From: Parus major
Lineage: Eukaryota > Chordata > Aves > Passeriformes > Paridae
DNA length: 64,000 nt
NCBI RefSeq assembly: GCF_001522545.3
Contig: NC_031768.1
Coordinates: 4,017,088 to 4,081,087, forward strand
Reading direction: 5' to 3'
A model generated the notes under the pieces. It did not search any database and had not been told where the DNA came from. It was given only the letters and a program-made list of their open reading frames with translations. The position numbers and the translations under genes are program-made. Of this stretch, positions 11,531 through 24,735 are shown one piece after another (the stretch's first letter is position 1; each line of letters starts with the position of its first letter).

Positions 11531-14500
11531 AAGTCAGAAATTCTACTGCAAAAGCTTTCATGAGGACCAGTAGTGAATATTTAGCTGTGTATCAATGCTA
11601 AAACAGGATAATTATGCATAGGATATTTATTTTTTTATAATGACATGAGGTGATGTGATCCATTCTCCTCCTCAGGACTCAGAGCTGCCTCTACTCCCTC
11701 CTCAGAATCCTTGACAACCTTTTGTGCACTGATCTCAGCGCACAAAATGAATGTGGAATCATTGATCCCACAGCATCCCTGTAAGTTTGGAGTGTTTTGT
11801 TATTCCTGTATCAAAGGAGAGCTAAAGCCCAGGAAAGCCAAGGGCTAATCCACCAAGAGATTCAGGCACTGAAATGATCCATATTGCAAAAAACCCAAGT
11901 TTTAGGTGGTCTCATAATTTTGGAACTCATTTCATGTAGTACCCAGTGTCCTCCTGGTGGTTCATATCAAAGTGTTTGGTAGTGTAAAATGGGATTCAAG
12001 GGAAACAAGTGGAGAGCCACTTTGGGAAAGACCTGTAAGAAAAGTGTGCTGGCACTCACCCTGCAGCAGTCCAGAGGGACAGGAGGCTGGGCTCCCTCAG
12101 GAGAGGCAGAGGAGGAGACTCTTGACTTCTGCACTCATTCTACACCCAGCAGAGAGAGAACTGGGTTCAGATTATCACCTGACAAATATTAAAGCTTTGA
12201 CTGATTCCAGTTATCCTGTCTTCTTGTGGTAGTTCACCTGCTAGGAGACTTAACAGCCTGCACCTGCTTTTTTCCAAAACAGCCTTTTCCCATGCTCTCT
12301 TCACACAGAACATTTGTGACTTAGAAGATGCCACGTGATGCCACATTAACCTCATCTTCTCTGAGGCAAAAAAAAATGTTGGAGTCCTTCTGCAAAGCAA
12401 GCAGGAATGCCCTGGGTTGTGCATCTCACACTTTTTTTGGGATTTGAGCACGGGGTGACAAATGGGGCAGCTCCATCTCCACGCTCCTGTTGGCAGGACT
12501 GCAGCAGCCCAGCGTGTCCTGGGGAGCCAGATGGGGCTTCCATGCCTCCAGCACCCTCCAAAATCACCATCTTCATGCCAGGAGGCAGCTCTAGAGACAG
12601 CCCCACAGTGATATTCTGCTGCTGAAAGGTTTTTTGCATAGAGCAATGTACATAATAACCTGAGAATTTGCAGAGACTCTTCCATACCCTCTGATTTTTT
12701 AAACATGATTTTCGATTTCTAATTCATGAAAGCCTCCTTGCAGTTTGTTCTCAAGCCCTTCTGTCGTCTGCCTGGCACTTTCTTTTTTTCTACAAGTATC
12801 CAAAGTCATTAAAAATGCAAGTACAACTATATATATCTCTCTAATACTATATATATTGTTATGGAGATAGTTCTAAGAGATAACATTATGAAGGATCTTA
12901 TGAAAGATCTTATCTTCATGTGAAAGCTTTTATTAATACCTCACCAGAGGTAACTGAGGATCAGTTTTGCCCTCTGTAATTAGCTGAAATTACCTCGACC
13001 TTCTCTCCAGGCTGGGTGAACAACATGCAGAACTGTTATCTCAGTTATTGTTCTGAATCTGAGCATGTTAAAGAACAAAATGTGAGGAGTGAAGAGGAGG
13101 GAAAGAGAGAATAGAGAAGGAAGGAAGGGCAGCCCATGCCCAGGTAACTCCTCTCAGCATCTGGTTGTGGTGTGATTATATTTATATTATATTTATATAT
13201 TTTAGTCTGTCTAGTTACAATTATTCCACAAGATCCATTCTCACAGAGATTTATGCCACAGCTCCTGGGTTAGTTCCTTTCCAGAGGGATGGGGGCACCT
13301 GAAACCTGTAGCCAGATGCAACAAAACCTCTTTCAGTAGGTGAGCAAGGCCCCTTCCCATCCCAAAATGACCATATTTTCTGCAACCGTGTTTCTGCTCA
13401 TAATCAAGTCATTTTTTCCCCTCTTCCCAGAACATCTGGGTCTGGTTCCATGTGTCTGAGCACGTGGCAGGTCATGACAGGCTCATATCCCCATATCCAG
13501 GCCAGCTGAAGTTCCAAACAGCCTCATGCTGAGCCCTGACATCCCACATTAGGGAAAATAAATAGATGCACAGATAATAAAACACAATCTTGTCAACAAC
13601 TTTTAACTAAACATGAAAAAGGAGCAGGTGTAAATTTAGAAAGACCTGAGTTACAGACTTGAACGGCGAGTGGCAGGTGCACACTCTCAATCAGGGATGC
13701 TGATATCATTTCTGCCAAATCTTCCAGTTGTTTTCCTCAGTCTTCATCAGCCAGAGGATCAGCAAGCTGGCATTTATCCAAGCCCCAGCCTCGCTGGAGT
13801 TCCAACCAAAGTGCTCATTCCAAGTGTCAGAGCTGGATTAGGTAAACATCAAAGGTGGGTGTTTTAAGTAAGCTTAAGGTAGCATGGCCTGGGCTTTTGT
13901 TTTATCTCACATTCAATGTACAGAGTGGGGAGGTGACTCCAGACCTGTGAATCCTCTCCTCAGGGCAGCTGGGGAACTGCACAGTATCACTCCCTGATTT
14001 TTGGTAGCACTCCCTAACAAAATTAAAATACAATCAGTTGCATCAGCTATACAAAACTGGGCCAAGAAATCTAAAGAAACCCCAACGCCAAATAAAAATC
14101 TCCCCCTGTCATTTCTACCTGGCCACTGCTTTTATTCAGAGCTCAGCTTCAGGCTTTACCCAAGCCAAAATCAAAATGACCAGTGTCTTTCACAGCGCTG
14201 TCACCAACAAGGGAAGGTTTTCCCAGGGCCAGGCAAGGCAGCATTAGAATTTTTTGTCACATGGAGCTGCTGCTGAGGTGCTGTTACTGCTATAAATGAA
14301 AAGGCAAAGTTGTCTTTCCGAGTATGGCTCAGCTCCACTTCCCTTTATCATCCCAGAGAACTCCCGAGGTTTTTAGAGCTGTGTCTTACCACAGAGAAGA
14401 GAAAGAAAGACTCAAAAATAGGGCAAGACATTTTGGACAGGAGACAGTTTCTTGAGCAGATGTTTAAATAATGCTTCCTAAAAAAAGCAGGCCTCATTCT

Positions 14501-15293
14501 CCTGAAATGAAACACTATCTGTATCAACTAAAAGCAGATCTAGAGTGTTTTTAGTGATTCCCAGCAACTGCAAACAGTAGGAGGCACCAATAAGGAAACA
14601 GCAGGACTGAACTAATTTCCTTTGACATGGCAATAACCCCAAATAAATCTGCTTTCTCTTCAAAGAGACAAAGCTCAAGACAGTGCTGCATTTGGGGAAC
14701 CTTTCACTGGGGTCAGTTGTTTCATGTTCCAGTGTCATACTGAAAAAACCTCCCTGTGAAAACTCCACGTAGCAATAGATCAGTGATAAAAGGTTGGTGG
14801 ATTTGTCACTGACTCGTGAATCAGCTCTGCCTTTATTAATATTTTTTTACAGTGATGCTGTTAGTTTTTCAAGGGAATACAAAGGATTTTGGATTACACA
14901 AAAGATGTCCCTCCACTGGACGCATTTCTCTACATTTCTTCGTGGACAAATTGCTTTTTGCCTTCTTTTTAGCTCCATCTTCTTCCCCCACCACCCTGGC
15001 AGTGCCTTGTACCTGGGAGTTCTGTGGCAAGTCAGACTCATTGCCTCTCAGCCCAGTGGCTCCAGAAATAAACTGTTCACAGACAGACATCTCAAACTGA
15101 TTGACAAATAACCCAAGTGTTCAGAAAACAGAGGTACACACACACAGAAACCACAATGGAAAACAAAGCTGTGGGTCAACATCAGATGAATGCTTTCTGC
15201 AGGTAACCAGCCAAAATATCCCTGGCAGGAGTCCAGCCAGAGGATAGCTGGCTTTTAATGGTTGTTAAATGACCTCTGCATCGTGTTTGATTG

Positions 15294-15313
15294 TGCCTGG
15301 ACATGTCCAGGCA
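15294..15313. promoter_or_regulatory. 20-bp perfect palindrome containing a p53-type half-site
   Basis: TGCCTGGACATGTCCAGGCA equals its own reverse complement. Its centre GGACATGTCC fits the p53-family half-site pattern RRRCWWGYYY exactly. A second full decamer is not obvious beside it, so a standard full p53 element is not shown. The palindrome is directly seen; binding is inference. Confidence 0.4.
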
Positions 15314-16687
15314 GGAAAGCACCTCCTGGCATGGCTTTGCCATCTGCCACCCCGTGATGGATGTGAGACCTGGCCTCTCACTTGGTTCCTGTGCTGGAAG
15401 TGCAATTCCACCCCCCAGAGAAATGTTTGAGCAGCTCAGCCCTGCCCCAGGGCTATTTACTAACAAGAAAAAGGAGTCTGATGACCAAATGGACCCACTT
15501 GAGTGTCACAGCACCAAAAGCCCTCGAGGGGCTGGAACTGGCAGGCATCAGCCAGACTTTTTATATCTCTGTACCTCAGTGACTTGCAGAGCTGAAGGAG
15601 AAAAATCTGCATTTTTCCAAAGCAGTGAAGCTCTCCTGAAAGGCCACAGGGGTCCAGGGCATGGCACAGGCTGGCACACACTGCACACAGGGAAGAGGGA
15701 AGGAAGGCTGCTGAGAGCAGGTGACTGCTCAGGCAGGCAAGGCTTGCTAGTGAACACATCAAGAAATGCACAAAACACAGCAATTTCATCAAGTTTACCC
15801 CAGAACATGGAACCTGTCCTCAAAAAGTGCCAGCACAGTCTTTGCCACCCCTCCATTGAAGTGCAGGGGGGATTTCTTTGGCTTTACCTTATTTATCTGA
15901 GGTGAAAACAAAGCAAAAGAAGACGGATAGCACAAACCTGTAATACACATAAAAGGGGAATTATCCCCACGTAACAGACGCCAGCCTTGGCAAAACAAGT
16001 ATTGTGATACAAGCACAAAAAGTAACTAATAAATAATTACATCAAGGAAGTGGGTTTGGTTATCTCAAGCAGTTTCTTGGTTGCAAGAGGCCTGTGGGGT
16101 TTTTATGTTATTTTTTAGAGCTGATGGAAGGTCCTTTCCCCCAGCCTAATTAGGCAAAACTGGGTCTTCATCTCTGCTGCTTTTGGATGGCTCAGGTTTG
16201 TGGGTGTCCAGTTAAGACCCACAGCAGGAACATTATTTCAAAGCATCATCCAAGACAGAAATTCACCTCAGCAATAACATCCATGGGAAGGGACAGCTAT
16301 TTCTTTCTTCTGTTGCTTAATTGGAGCAAAAGAGATTATTAACCCTCATGGAATTACTGATTTACCAACACTGCCATTGCAGTGTGCACTCAGTGCTCCA
16401 GGTAGGAAGTAATACCTTAAAAATGGATTGGTTAATAAATCAACATCGTATTTTAATATTAATTGTCCCTTTGAAACTGATTCTCAACAAATATCACAGT
16501 TAGTGTTGCATTGCTAACATTTTAATGGGTCATTAAATAAAACCAGCCATTACCTTCTGTTGTTACAGTTTCCATAAGGATTTATTAAGGCAACTTCATG
16601 TATTATTAAAAACAAAGTTTGTGGCTCTAATCTTCCAAAAACTTTGTCTCCCTCAGGCTTCCACTGATTGCTTCAAAGGTAGAAACA

Positions 16688-16764
16688 TTTATATATAATA
16701 TATATAATATATATAATATATTATAATATATAAAATATATAAAAATATATATTATAATATATAA
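16688..16764. repeat. TA-rich microsatellite
   Basis: About 77 bases are made almost only of A and T in irregular TATAATATA units. No coding or regulatory role is suggested. Confidence 0.9.
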
Positions 16765-17122
16765 TTGTGTCATTCAGTTCAGATCAACCCTTTAAAACTG
16801 TATTTCTTGCTCTTAAAATTGCTTTGTACCCCTGTTCTCCTTTCTCAAGGAGAAAGTGGCTGTGTATAAAATAAATGTGAATGTGTGGAAGGATATGGAG
16901 GTTTGTTGGGATTTCACCTGCTAAATCAAATAAGGATGGACCTGGAATATTAAAAGAAAAAAGATCAAGCTTAGAAAGTTGGGTCTGTCAATATGATTAA
17001 AACCACTAAGGGGAAATTCTTCTTTACACAATGTGTTATTAAACCATGAAAGTTGTCACCCCAAGAAGTCATTAGGGGCAAAGCTTAGGTTCACCACAGA
17101 GTTCAGACTTCATACAGAGCTC

Positions 17123-17195
17123 AGGAATTCTAAGCCTCATTCTCCTATAATTGAAGATAGACTTAAACTTTGGAGTATGAGGCTTAGAATTACCT
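17123..17195. other. Long imperfect hairpin (inverted repeat)
   Basis: AATTCTAAGCCTCAT at 17,126-17,140 pairs perfectly with ATGAGGCTTAGAATT at 17,177-17,191. The stem continues inward past one T-T mismatch with CTCC/GGAG and outward past a one-base bulge with AGG/CCT. That gives about 22 base pairs around a 26-base loop. Such a hairpin could be a decayed inverted-repeat transposon, or less likely a small-RNA precursor, since the stem is short for a microRNA and the loop is large. Confidence 0.45.
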
Positions 17196-19428
17196 TAATG
17201 ACTTCCTGAGGTAAATAATTCCACAGTCTAAATAGCATTTGTAATTATTAGCAGTCAGAGTGACATACTTAAGTGAAAAAATTTATCTTTGCACCTTACA
17301 CTGTCTCCCAGTAGACCATGGATGAAATTAAGGTCACTCCATTCTGAGAAGGCTCCTTTACACCTATATTTTCTTGATTTTGTCTCTCCTTTTTTTTTAT
17401 TTTTTTCACTGGAGAGATATCTGTAAACAGGAGTTTCACACTTACAGCACATCACATTCCCAGTGTTCTACCAAGAATTTTAAATACTGACAGTTTCCAT
17501 GTGGTGGCATGAAAGAAAAAAAAAATAAAATAAAATTTCCCTCCAGCCTGTGAAATCAGACTCAGGATCACAATCAGCTCTGTGCCTCTCTATTCCATGT
17601 TCTGCAGCACAATTGCTTTGAATTATTCTGCACCCTGGAAAAGAAAAGTGACAAGTTGCAGGAATGACAGGGAAGGGACAAAAGACTTTGCCTCACCTCA
17701 GTGCCAGAGCTGAGCTTTTGTGGCTGAAATTCACTTTTTCCAGAATTTCACTGATTGTTCAGGGTTGGACAGTGCATGGGGTCAGGCTGTTGGCCTCAAG
17801 AAGTGTTCCAAGTTCTGGTTCCTTAAATAATATATTCCTAAAAATCATATTGTCACAAAAAAGGGCAGAATTTATTCCCAGTTTATGTCAATCCAAAGAA
17901 ATCAGGCCATCAAAGCAGAGCCATCAACATTACTTATAAAAAAAAATAAAACTGATTTCAGGCTGCTAAGGATTTGTAACCTGGTACTAAACAGTTCAAT
18001 CCTGTATTGTTATCTGTGGATGAGCAGATAATATTTATGAATGCTGAGTTTTCTCCAAATGGCTTGGATTTATTTCACCTCTGCAAGGCAATGCTGCAGA
18101 AATTCATCTGCAAGTGCTGCAGAGATAATGTCTTAATTTATATCTCTTGGGGGGAAACAGAGAAACACCAGGCTTTTGAAAGAGATCCAATGATAAAACG
18201 TCATGCCTTTACCTTTTTGAAAGAAATCATCTGTGAAATGTTCTTGTATATTAAAAAAACTTCCAGTGCTATCCCTAAAACACCTGTTTCCACTGGGTTC
18301 CCATGGCTGTAGAGACATTCATGGAAAACCTCTTTTTGTGCCTGATGAGTTACAACATCTATAGGAAGAGCTGTGCTCCTTTTTTTGTAATTAGCAACTG
18401 CTAGTTACCAGAACAACTGCTTGCTCTCAAAATGTGCTGTACCTTTGGAAACCAAGAATTCATCTGCAAGGAAGTGAAAGTAGGATGTATGTAGCTGCTA
18501 AACTTACATGCACCTGCTTTTACATAAGCCAATGTGTTTCTAGTGATGAAAATCACAGTCTTTCAGATCCAAATGAATCGTTTAAATTAGCAAGGCTCGT
18601 GTTTTATCGTTAGAAATACCTTCCAGCATCACAAGATGCAGAGATTTCTTTCTCAGCAGAGGTGGCTGAAAGCTTCAGGACTCTTTTTAAAAAAAGATGA
18701 AACTTGCCATCCAATACATTGTGAAAATAAAAAAAAAAAAAAATTAAAAATCTCCTCTGAATGCATTTGCCTGTGTGAAATAACGTCTCACAAAAGATGC
18801 AGGAAAAGGAGCCAAGATTCACAGCATAAAATGGTCCTCAAGTGAACATTTCAGTACCATGCTCCACCAAAGGTAGGTCACAGGAACCAACTGTGGCACA
18901 TCATAACTCTCTAGTAAAAAAATAAAAAACCACAAATAAAAACCCAGAACCATACAAACAGATGATTTTCCTTTCCCAACAAGAGCCCTGAATCTGGAGG
19001 CAGATTTCCAGGCAGCAAACAATCAGACAGCATTTTCCCTGCTCATCCCTGTGTGATATCACCTGGCTGTATCCTTACACTCTCCTTTCCATGGAAGGAA
19101 TAACATCCTGCAGGACTGAAGGAAATCATCCTCAATCTGTTCTCAGGTCCTCACTCTGTCCCTGTACCTGGATAATGTCATTTATGAATTAAGAGAGGGA
19201 TAGCCTGTAACTTTTGCTGATTTTTTTTCCTAAGCATTCCCTTACTTTTCCAAAACACCCTGATCAACTTTATTTTTTGTCCTTACAAACCCTTCTCTGC
19301 CTAAAGCACTTTGGGCTCTCTCTGAAACTGAGAAATTTTTTTCTTTTAATTTGTAATTTTCTCTACTGAACTGAGTACAACACGAGCTTGCTTCTGAATT
19401 AAGGCTCAAACAATACAATAAATACAAG

Positions 19429-19548
19429 TAATAATAATAATAATAATAAAATAATAAATAACAAATAATAACAAAATAATAATAAAAATAATAAATAAAT
19501 AAGTACCAGAGCAAACCTGTATATATATACATACATATATATATATAT
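19429..19548. repeat. TAA trinucleotide array and adjacent TA/CATA repeat
   Basis: An imperfect TAA array with AAC interruptions covers 19,429-19,503. After 16 unique bases comes a TA repeat with CATA interruptions at 19,520-19,548. The minus-strand open frame over it, rich in Tyr, Leu and Ile, is an artefact of the repeat. Confidence 0.9.
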
Positions 19549-20764
19549 GGCTTTGAATGATGCTGGTAATGGTAGAAAAAAATTGGAATGAGTGATTAAT
19601 AAGAAACCCAGCTCTTCTACTCTACTTTTGAATACCAATCTCTGAGTAACTTAAATCAAAGGGGAAGAAAGGAAGGTGGAGGATTAGGAAAAGTCACAAG
19701 GCTAAATCAGCATACCCACCCATCACTCAGAGATTCACCACTAGCTTGATTAATAAGAGCACTAGATCACACATATCTGTGTGCCCAAGATTAAAAAAAA
19801 ATGCTCAATTAACAAAATCACTGCCCATCTCAAATGGTGAGGATGTTAGCAGGGGTATTGTGCTTTCATGCATTATCCAAACTAAATTCACACATTAGAG
19901 ACCTGATTATTAGCAGTGGCCCAATATCACAGTAACTAATCATTTTCACCCTAATTTATTTACAGCCTAAGGGGAAAGGCCTGTCTCCATGGCCACATGC
20001 AGACAGTTGTGTGTTAATTCCATCCTTCCTCTGATCTGGCCAGGTGTGAGTCAGCTCCAGCCCAAAAGCCATAAAACCTCATTAATGAGGGGTAGGTCTT
20101 ATCACCGTGGGCCAATTAGTGCACTAACAAGGCCAGCTTTGGGTCTGGATGAAGTTAGGGCTGTCTGTGTCAGAACAGAGGTATGAGAAACACGATTAAT
20201 GCCACCAGGACTTGCCAAGTCTGTTGCTAGAATTGGTTCTCTGCATAAAAAAAGTGTCACCTTAAAAATTGGAGCACCAGCGAAGACATTAAAGTATGGA
20301 AAAATTCAAAAGAGGTTTGGGCTGTAGGGCAAAATCAGCCTGGGCTGCATTAGGATAGTTTGATTTATTTTTATTATTTTATTTTTATTATTTTTGATTT
20401 TTTTGGTTGCCTTGCTGACAGTTTGGTGGAGGTGATCCTTCCCCTCTGCCCAGGGGGATGCAGACACAGTCTGAAGGTCTCTGCTACAAGAGACACAGGC
20501 CCACAGAAAGAACCTACCTCAAGCACAATTAATGGGCTGAAAAATATGAATAAAGGCTGCTGGAGCTGAGATTCCTTAGTGTGGAGGAGAGAAGATTCAA
20601 GGGGAACCCTTGCCATTGTGTGAGAGCAGCTGATGGGGGATAAAGAAGATGCTGTGACCTCAGTGCTGCCCAGTGAAAGGGCAAGTGGAAATGGGCACAG
20701 GCTGAAATACATGAAATTCCACTTGAACCTAAAAGTTTAATTCTTAAAATTGTAATTGTAAACA

Positions 20765-20953
20765 AATACTGGGAGCAATCTTGCCAGAGGAGCTGTTGAG
20801 TACATCTAATATCTCCGTCCTTGGAGATATTAGGAACTTGTCTGGATGTGATCCTAAGGAAATGTGCTGTAGTTGGCCCTGCTTTGAGCAGAGGGACTGG
20901 ACTCAATCTCAAGAGATCCTTTCTAGCCTCAACTATTCTGTGATTCTGTAACT
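20765..20953 (+). repeat. CR1 LINE 3' end
   Basis: The plus strand carries CCTTGGAGATATTAGGAAC, then the CTGTAGTTGGCCCTGCTTTG segment, and ends in CTATTCTGTGATTCTGT, the diagnostic avian CR1 tail octamers. The left edge includes a short hairpin at 20,806-20,833 with 11-bp arms and a six-base loop. About 190 bases survive, all non-coding. Confidence 0.9.
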
Positions 20954-21217
20954 TCTTCAAAATCAAAACAGCTAAAGAAAAATAATAATTTCCAGAAAGA
21001 GTTCAGTCCTTAGAGAAAAGCAGTCAACCCCAGAAAATAAAAACACTTTCTGCCAAGACAAGAATGAAGCTGGTAAGATCAGCTGCACCTTTTTTCTGCA
21101 GTGGGAACAAAGTTCAGCCAGCTCTCACTTCAACATCCAAAATTGGGATGAATTCCAGTGTTCTCCACCAAGTCATAACCAGCACCATGCCAGTGAGGTA
21201 ACATGGCCCTGGCACCC

Positions 21218-21728
21218 TGTCTTGACAGGACATTTGTGGTTGGGTTCTTTTCCCCCTTGGACTGAGATTGATGAGAGAGAGGCAGTTTTCTCTTGTTCAG
21301 ACTTCGTTGTTTATTCTTCTTTTATCTATATTAGATATTTATAGAGTACAAGGAGCTATGTGCACTAAGGTAGAAAGGTGCAAAATAGCCAACAAAGATT
21401 TTCTTCAAGGTCTTTTATGTGTCCATTTACGCAATTAACAAATGCCAAGTAAATTATTTTCCTTAGTGACCCAATGACCCAACACCTGAGTGCTGCACTG
21501 CATCATTCTCTATCCAATCACCCACTACTACCCAAAAACCTCTAGGAGAAGAGGGTGAAGAAGAAAGAAGAAGGACAAGAGACAACACCTTAAATCCTCC
21601 ATCTTGTCTTCTGTTCTCTAAACTACCTTAAACTCCAAACTTTTTCACCCAGTGACTTAAGAAAACCTAATCTAGACACACTTTTAGCTTTTCTATTTAA
21701 GTTTAACAGCTGTTTTCAGGGTGTTATA
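21218..21728 (-). mobile_element. Endogenous retrovirus LTR, probably solo
   Basis: On the minus strand there is a TATAAATA box (around 21,333-21,346) and an AATAAA polyadenylation signal (21,310-21,315), followed by a U5-like end. This order and spacing are typical of a bird LTR of about 510 bp. No retroviral gag, pol or env coding follows, so it is probably a solo LTR or a remnant. I could not find a clear target-site duplication. The right end would start with TA rather than TG, so the edges are uncertain by tens of bases. The family is not assigned. Confidence 0.6.
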
Positions 21729-24299
21729 TGAAATTCAGTGTTTTTTTGGATGTCAGAGGCAGGTGTCAGAGATAAGGGCACACTGTCTGTGCCTCTGATT
21801 CCAGCAGCACCCCAATTACCTCACAGCTGTCCTTGTCACAGAGGGTTTGCTCTGCTCTGAGGAGTTTGCTCTGCTCAGGGAGAGCCAGGAGCTGATTTTC
21901 AGCCTGCAGAAGCTGGGGGAGAAGAGGGGTGCTCCTTCCTCTGTGATATTTCAGTGCGAGGTATGAAATGCTCAGTGGCAAAAAGAAAGAAAAAACCCAG
22001 ATCTGCAGCTCAGCCTGGTGTTTGAGGACTCGATGTTCTGAAGAGAGAGAGAGAAACAGATCCTTGGAGAGATCTCACCTTGCAAGAGTCTTCACAACAA
22101 AATCCTGACTTGACTGTTAGGGGAAAATAGAGGATCACGTTATCCCCAGCACGATGAATCACACGGAGCAAAATCTGTGGCAGCCAGAACAGCTCCTCGT
22201 GCTTGCATAATCGTATTAAACATTTTCATTCATTTCTGCTTGTTAAAGTAATATGATGACTTCCTCTAGTTTCAAACATGGCAATGAAAGGAAGCTTTAC
22301 TTTCCTCAGCCTGCTGTGCTGCTTCACTGCCAAAGGCAACAGCTTTTTAATCCAAAGTAAGAGTTACAAGATGAAATACATTTACCAGCTCAGGAGGAAA
22401 AGAAAAAAAAAATAAAAAATAAAAAAGAAAGAAATGAAAAAGGGAAATGGGCCCTTCTCACCTGGCCATGTATAACCATGTGAGCTAAATTAAAAACACA
22501 CATTGTCAGCAGGAAACTCGTTTGCATGAAGGGTGGTTGGCAGGTTTTTGGGGAGGGCAGGGCTGCAGAAAAGTGTCCCTGTCCCCCTCCCTGGCCTGAG
22601 CAGCAGTGCAGGAGCGAGAGCTGAGCAGGGATTTCACTGCCAGGCTCAGGCAGCTTTGATGAAGGCAAGTCCCAGGATTCAAAGCACGGTGTATAAAGGA
22701 GAGAATCTGCTTTGGAGTCCATTTATAAGGCAGAGCAGGACAGAACCAGACGTGGAACAGAAGCCCTGTGGCTCTCCCTCAGGGACCTGCTGTACAAAGA
22801 AGGAGATACTGATTTTGAAAGCCAAAGATTGAAACGTGGCAGTCATGAAAGTGCAGACACCTTCTCCTCCAGTCCCCTCTGTCCTCTCTCATTTCAATCC
22901 TCAGAGAAATGTAGCAGCAGTTTGCTCCCCACTGCTGCCAGCTCCACCTGGAGCACACAGCTCTGTGTTGGGAGTGTTGAGGAATTAAAAGTGAATTGAC
23001 AATGATCAATATGCCCCAGTTCAGTACCACCAAAATTAAAGAGATTTTTACCCAGTACCTTCAATGGAAGCAGAACTACTGCCTGACTAGCAGTGCTTTA
23101 GGACTTATCCCTTTACCATCCACTGTGAACAATATTTTAAAAGACTTGAGTCATAATTACAGTTTCTAATTCACCTTCTCTGCTCAGTCTCGCTGGTGAC
23201 ACAACAATTTCATCCTGTCTCTCCTCACCACTGTGGCAGCACCTGCCTCTTGTCTGAGTCTCTTGAGCAAACAGAACTTGCAGAACTGTTTCTTTGACAG
23301 TGAGTTTTTGCTCACTCTCTCATGAGGGACTGCAATTATTTCTAATTTAATCAAACAGGCAGCCTTCACCTTTCTGGGTTAAACTATGGACATGTGGAAG
23401 GGCTATTTTTCACTTTGTAAAGTTAACATTTTCTGGTGCTTTCAGCAGCCTTCAGGAATGGGGAGTTTTGCAGGATCTGGTTGCTCCTGTATCCTGCACA
23501 TGCTTCCAGCACCTTGTCCTACCTGCATTTCCTACAGCTTCTGTTTCTTCACAGATGTCTGGCAGTGCTCTGCATAGGTTATTTCTCTCTGATAATTACC
23601 CTTCACTACTTCACTAGTTTTTTCTTTAGTATTTCCCTATTCCCCCACTTTTTTTTCTTAATTCTCCCAGATTAAAGAAATCAGAAAGCACATTGGATAT
23701 ATTAGATGCTTGTTTTCCTGGAATTGTTTTCAGATTATCTCCATATTTCTGTGTTTCAGCTGTTTGCTGTCCCCTTGCCTGTGCCATTCAGACTGTCAAT
23801 TTGAATTGTGTTTCCTGTCTGTTTGCAAGGCCAGTACAGCAAGCAGAGCAAACTCACAGTTGGGGGGTATTTTTAGTGAAGAAGTAATCCTGCTCAGGTT
23901 GATTGAGGGTCATTTAAGGAGGTGGGGTTTTTTCCAGTATTTTTTTTTCTTTCCCTAAACATGCCAGCCTTCATCTCTAGCTGTCTTGATCGTGTCTCCA
24001 GGATGCATTTCGAGCTCTTGTAGCTCTCCTCAGCTATTTCACTTAAGACTTAAGGGAACATTTGATTAGCAGACAGGATTGAAGTAGAGAAAAGAATTGT
24101 GGTCACGCCAGTACTGACTGATGGAAGAAGAATGACTGCCAATAAGGGACCTGAATTCATTTTTTTAGGTTGATTTTCAGCAATGGTTTCTTTAATGTGG
24201 AGTAGGAATAGATGTTGGATTGTAGGGAACAGGAATAAATAATCTCTCTGGTCTTTATACCTTCCCAGAGGCTGCAAATAAAATTTACATTAATTTTCA
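21729..24299. other. Non-coding stretch with chance splice-site pairs
   Basis: No gene is supported. On the minus strand a 35-base segment at 22,083-22,117 lies between a good acceptor (pyrimidines then AACAG) and a donor (AAG|GTGAGA). It could be a microexon, but a second, even shorter pair occurs at about 22,463-22,485, which shows that such pairs arise by chance here. An A-rich tract lies at about 22,398-22,440. Confidence 0.4.
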
Positions 24300-24735
24300 T
24301 TAAGTATAATTTTTAATATAGTTATACTTATATAATAAATATATCGTTAATATATATTAATCATAAATATAATATAATATATATAGTTAATATACATTAA
24401 TCATATATATCATATATAATATATAATATATAATGTATAATATATAATATATAATATATAGTATATAGTATATAGTATCTAGTATCTAGTATAAAATATA
24501 TAATATATAATATATAATATATAATATTTCGTATTTCATATTCCATATATAATATTTCGTATAAAATATATAGTATATAATAATATATAATATTAATATA
24601 TTAATGTATATTAGTATAGTATAGTTACTTTTTATTGAGTATATATAATAATAAATAATAATATATAAAATTATATAACATAAATAATATAAATAACAAA
24701 TAATAAGTATATATAATATAGTTTTAATTTTAATA
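24300..24735. repeat. AT-rich satellite-like block
   Basis: More than 400 bases are nearly pure A and T in shifting units such as TATAATA, TATAGTA and ATATTTCGT. The units are irregular, suggesting repeated slippage and local duplication. Minus-strand open frames through it encode only Ile, Tyr, Leu and Ser and are artefacts. Such blocks readily form hairpins and are often mis-assembled. Confidence 0.9.

Larger units (their letters stand above)
11531..20764. other. Long non-coding stretch
   Basis: I can support no gene. Plus-strand open frames at 15,291-15,905 (204 codons) and 18,007-18,312 (101 codons) have no recognisable domain and no convincing splice sites at their edges. Small TA-rich repeats lie near 12,827-12,860 and 13,175-13,205. 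The palindrome, hairpin and microsatellites inside are listed separately. The rest is unique-looking sequence, compatible with intron or intergenic DNA. Confidence 0.5.

Noticed and set aside
15291..15905. 204-codon plus-strand open frame
   Set aside because: Composition is unremarkable, with no domain, and overlapping frames on the minus strand are also open.
22083..22117. 35-base minus-strand microexon (acceptor CCCCTAACAG, donor AAG|GTGAGA)
   Set aside because: Similar tiny acceptor-donor pairs occur nearby by chance (for example 22,463-22,485), and there is no homology or matching exon.
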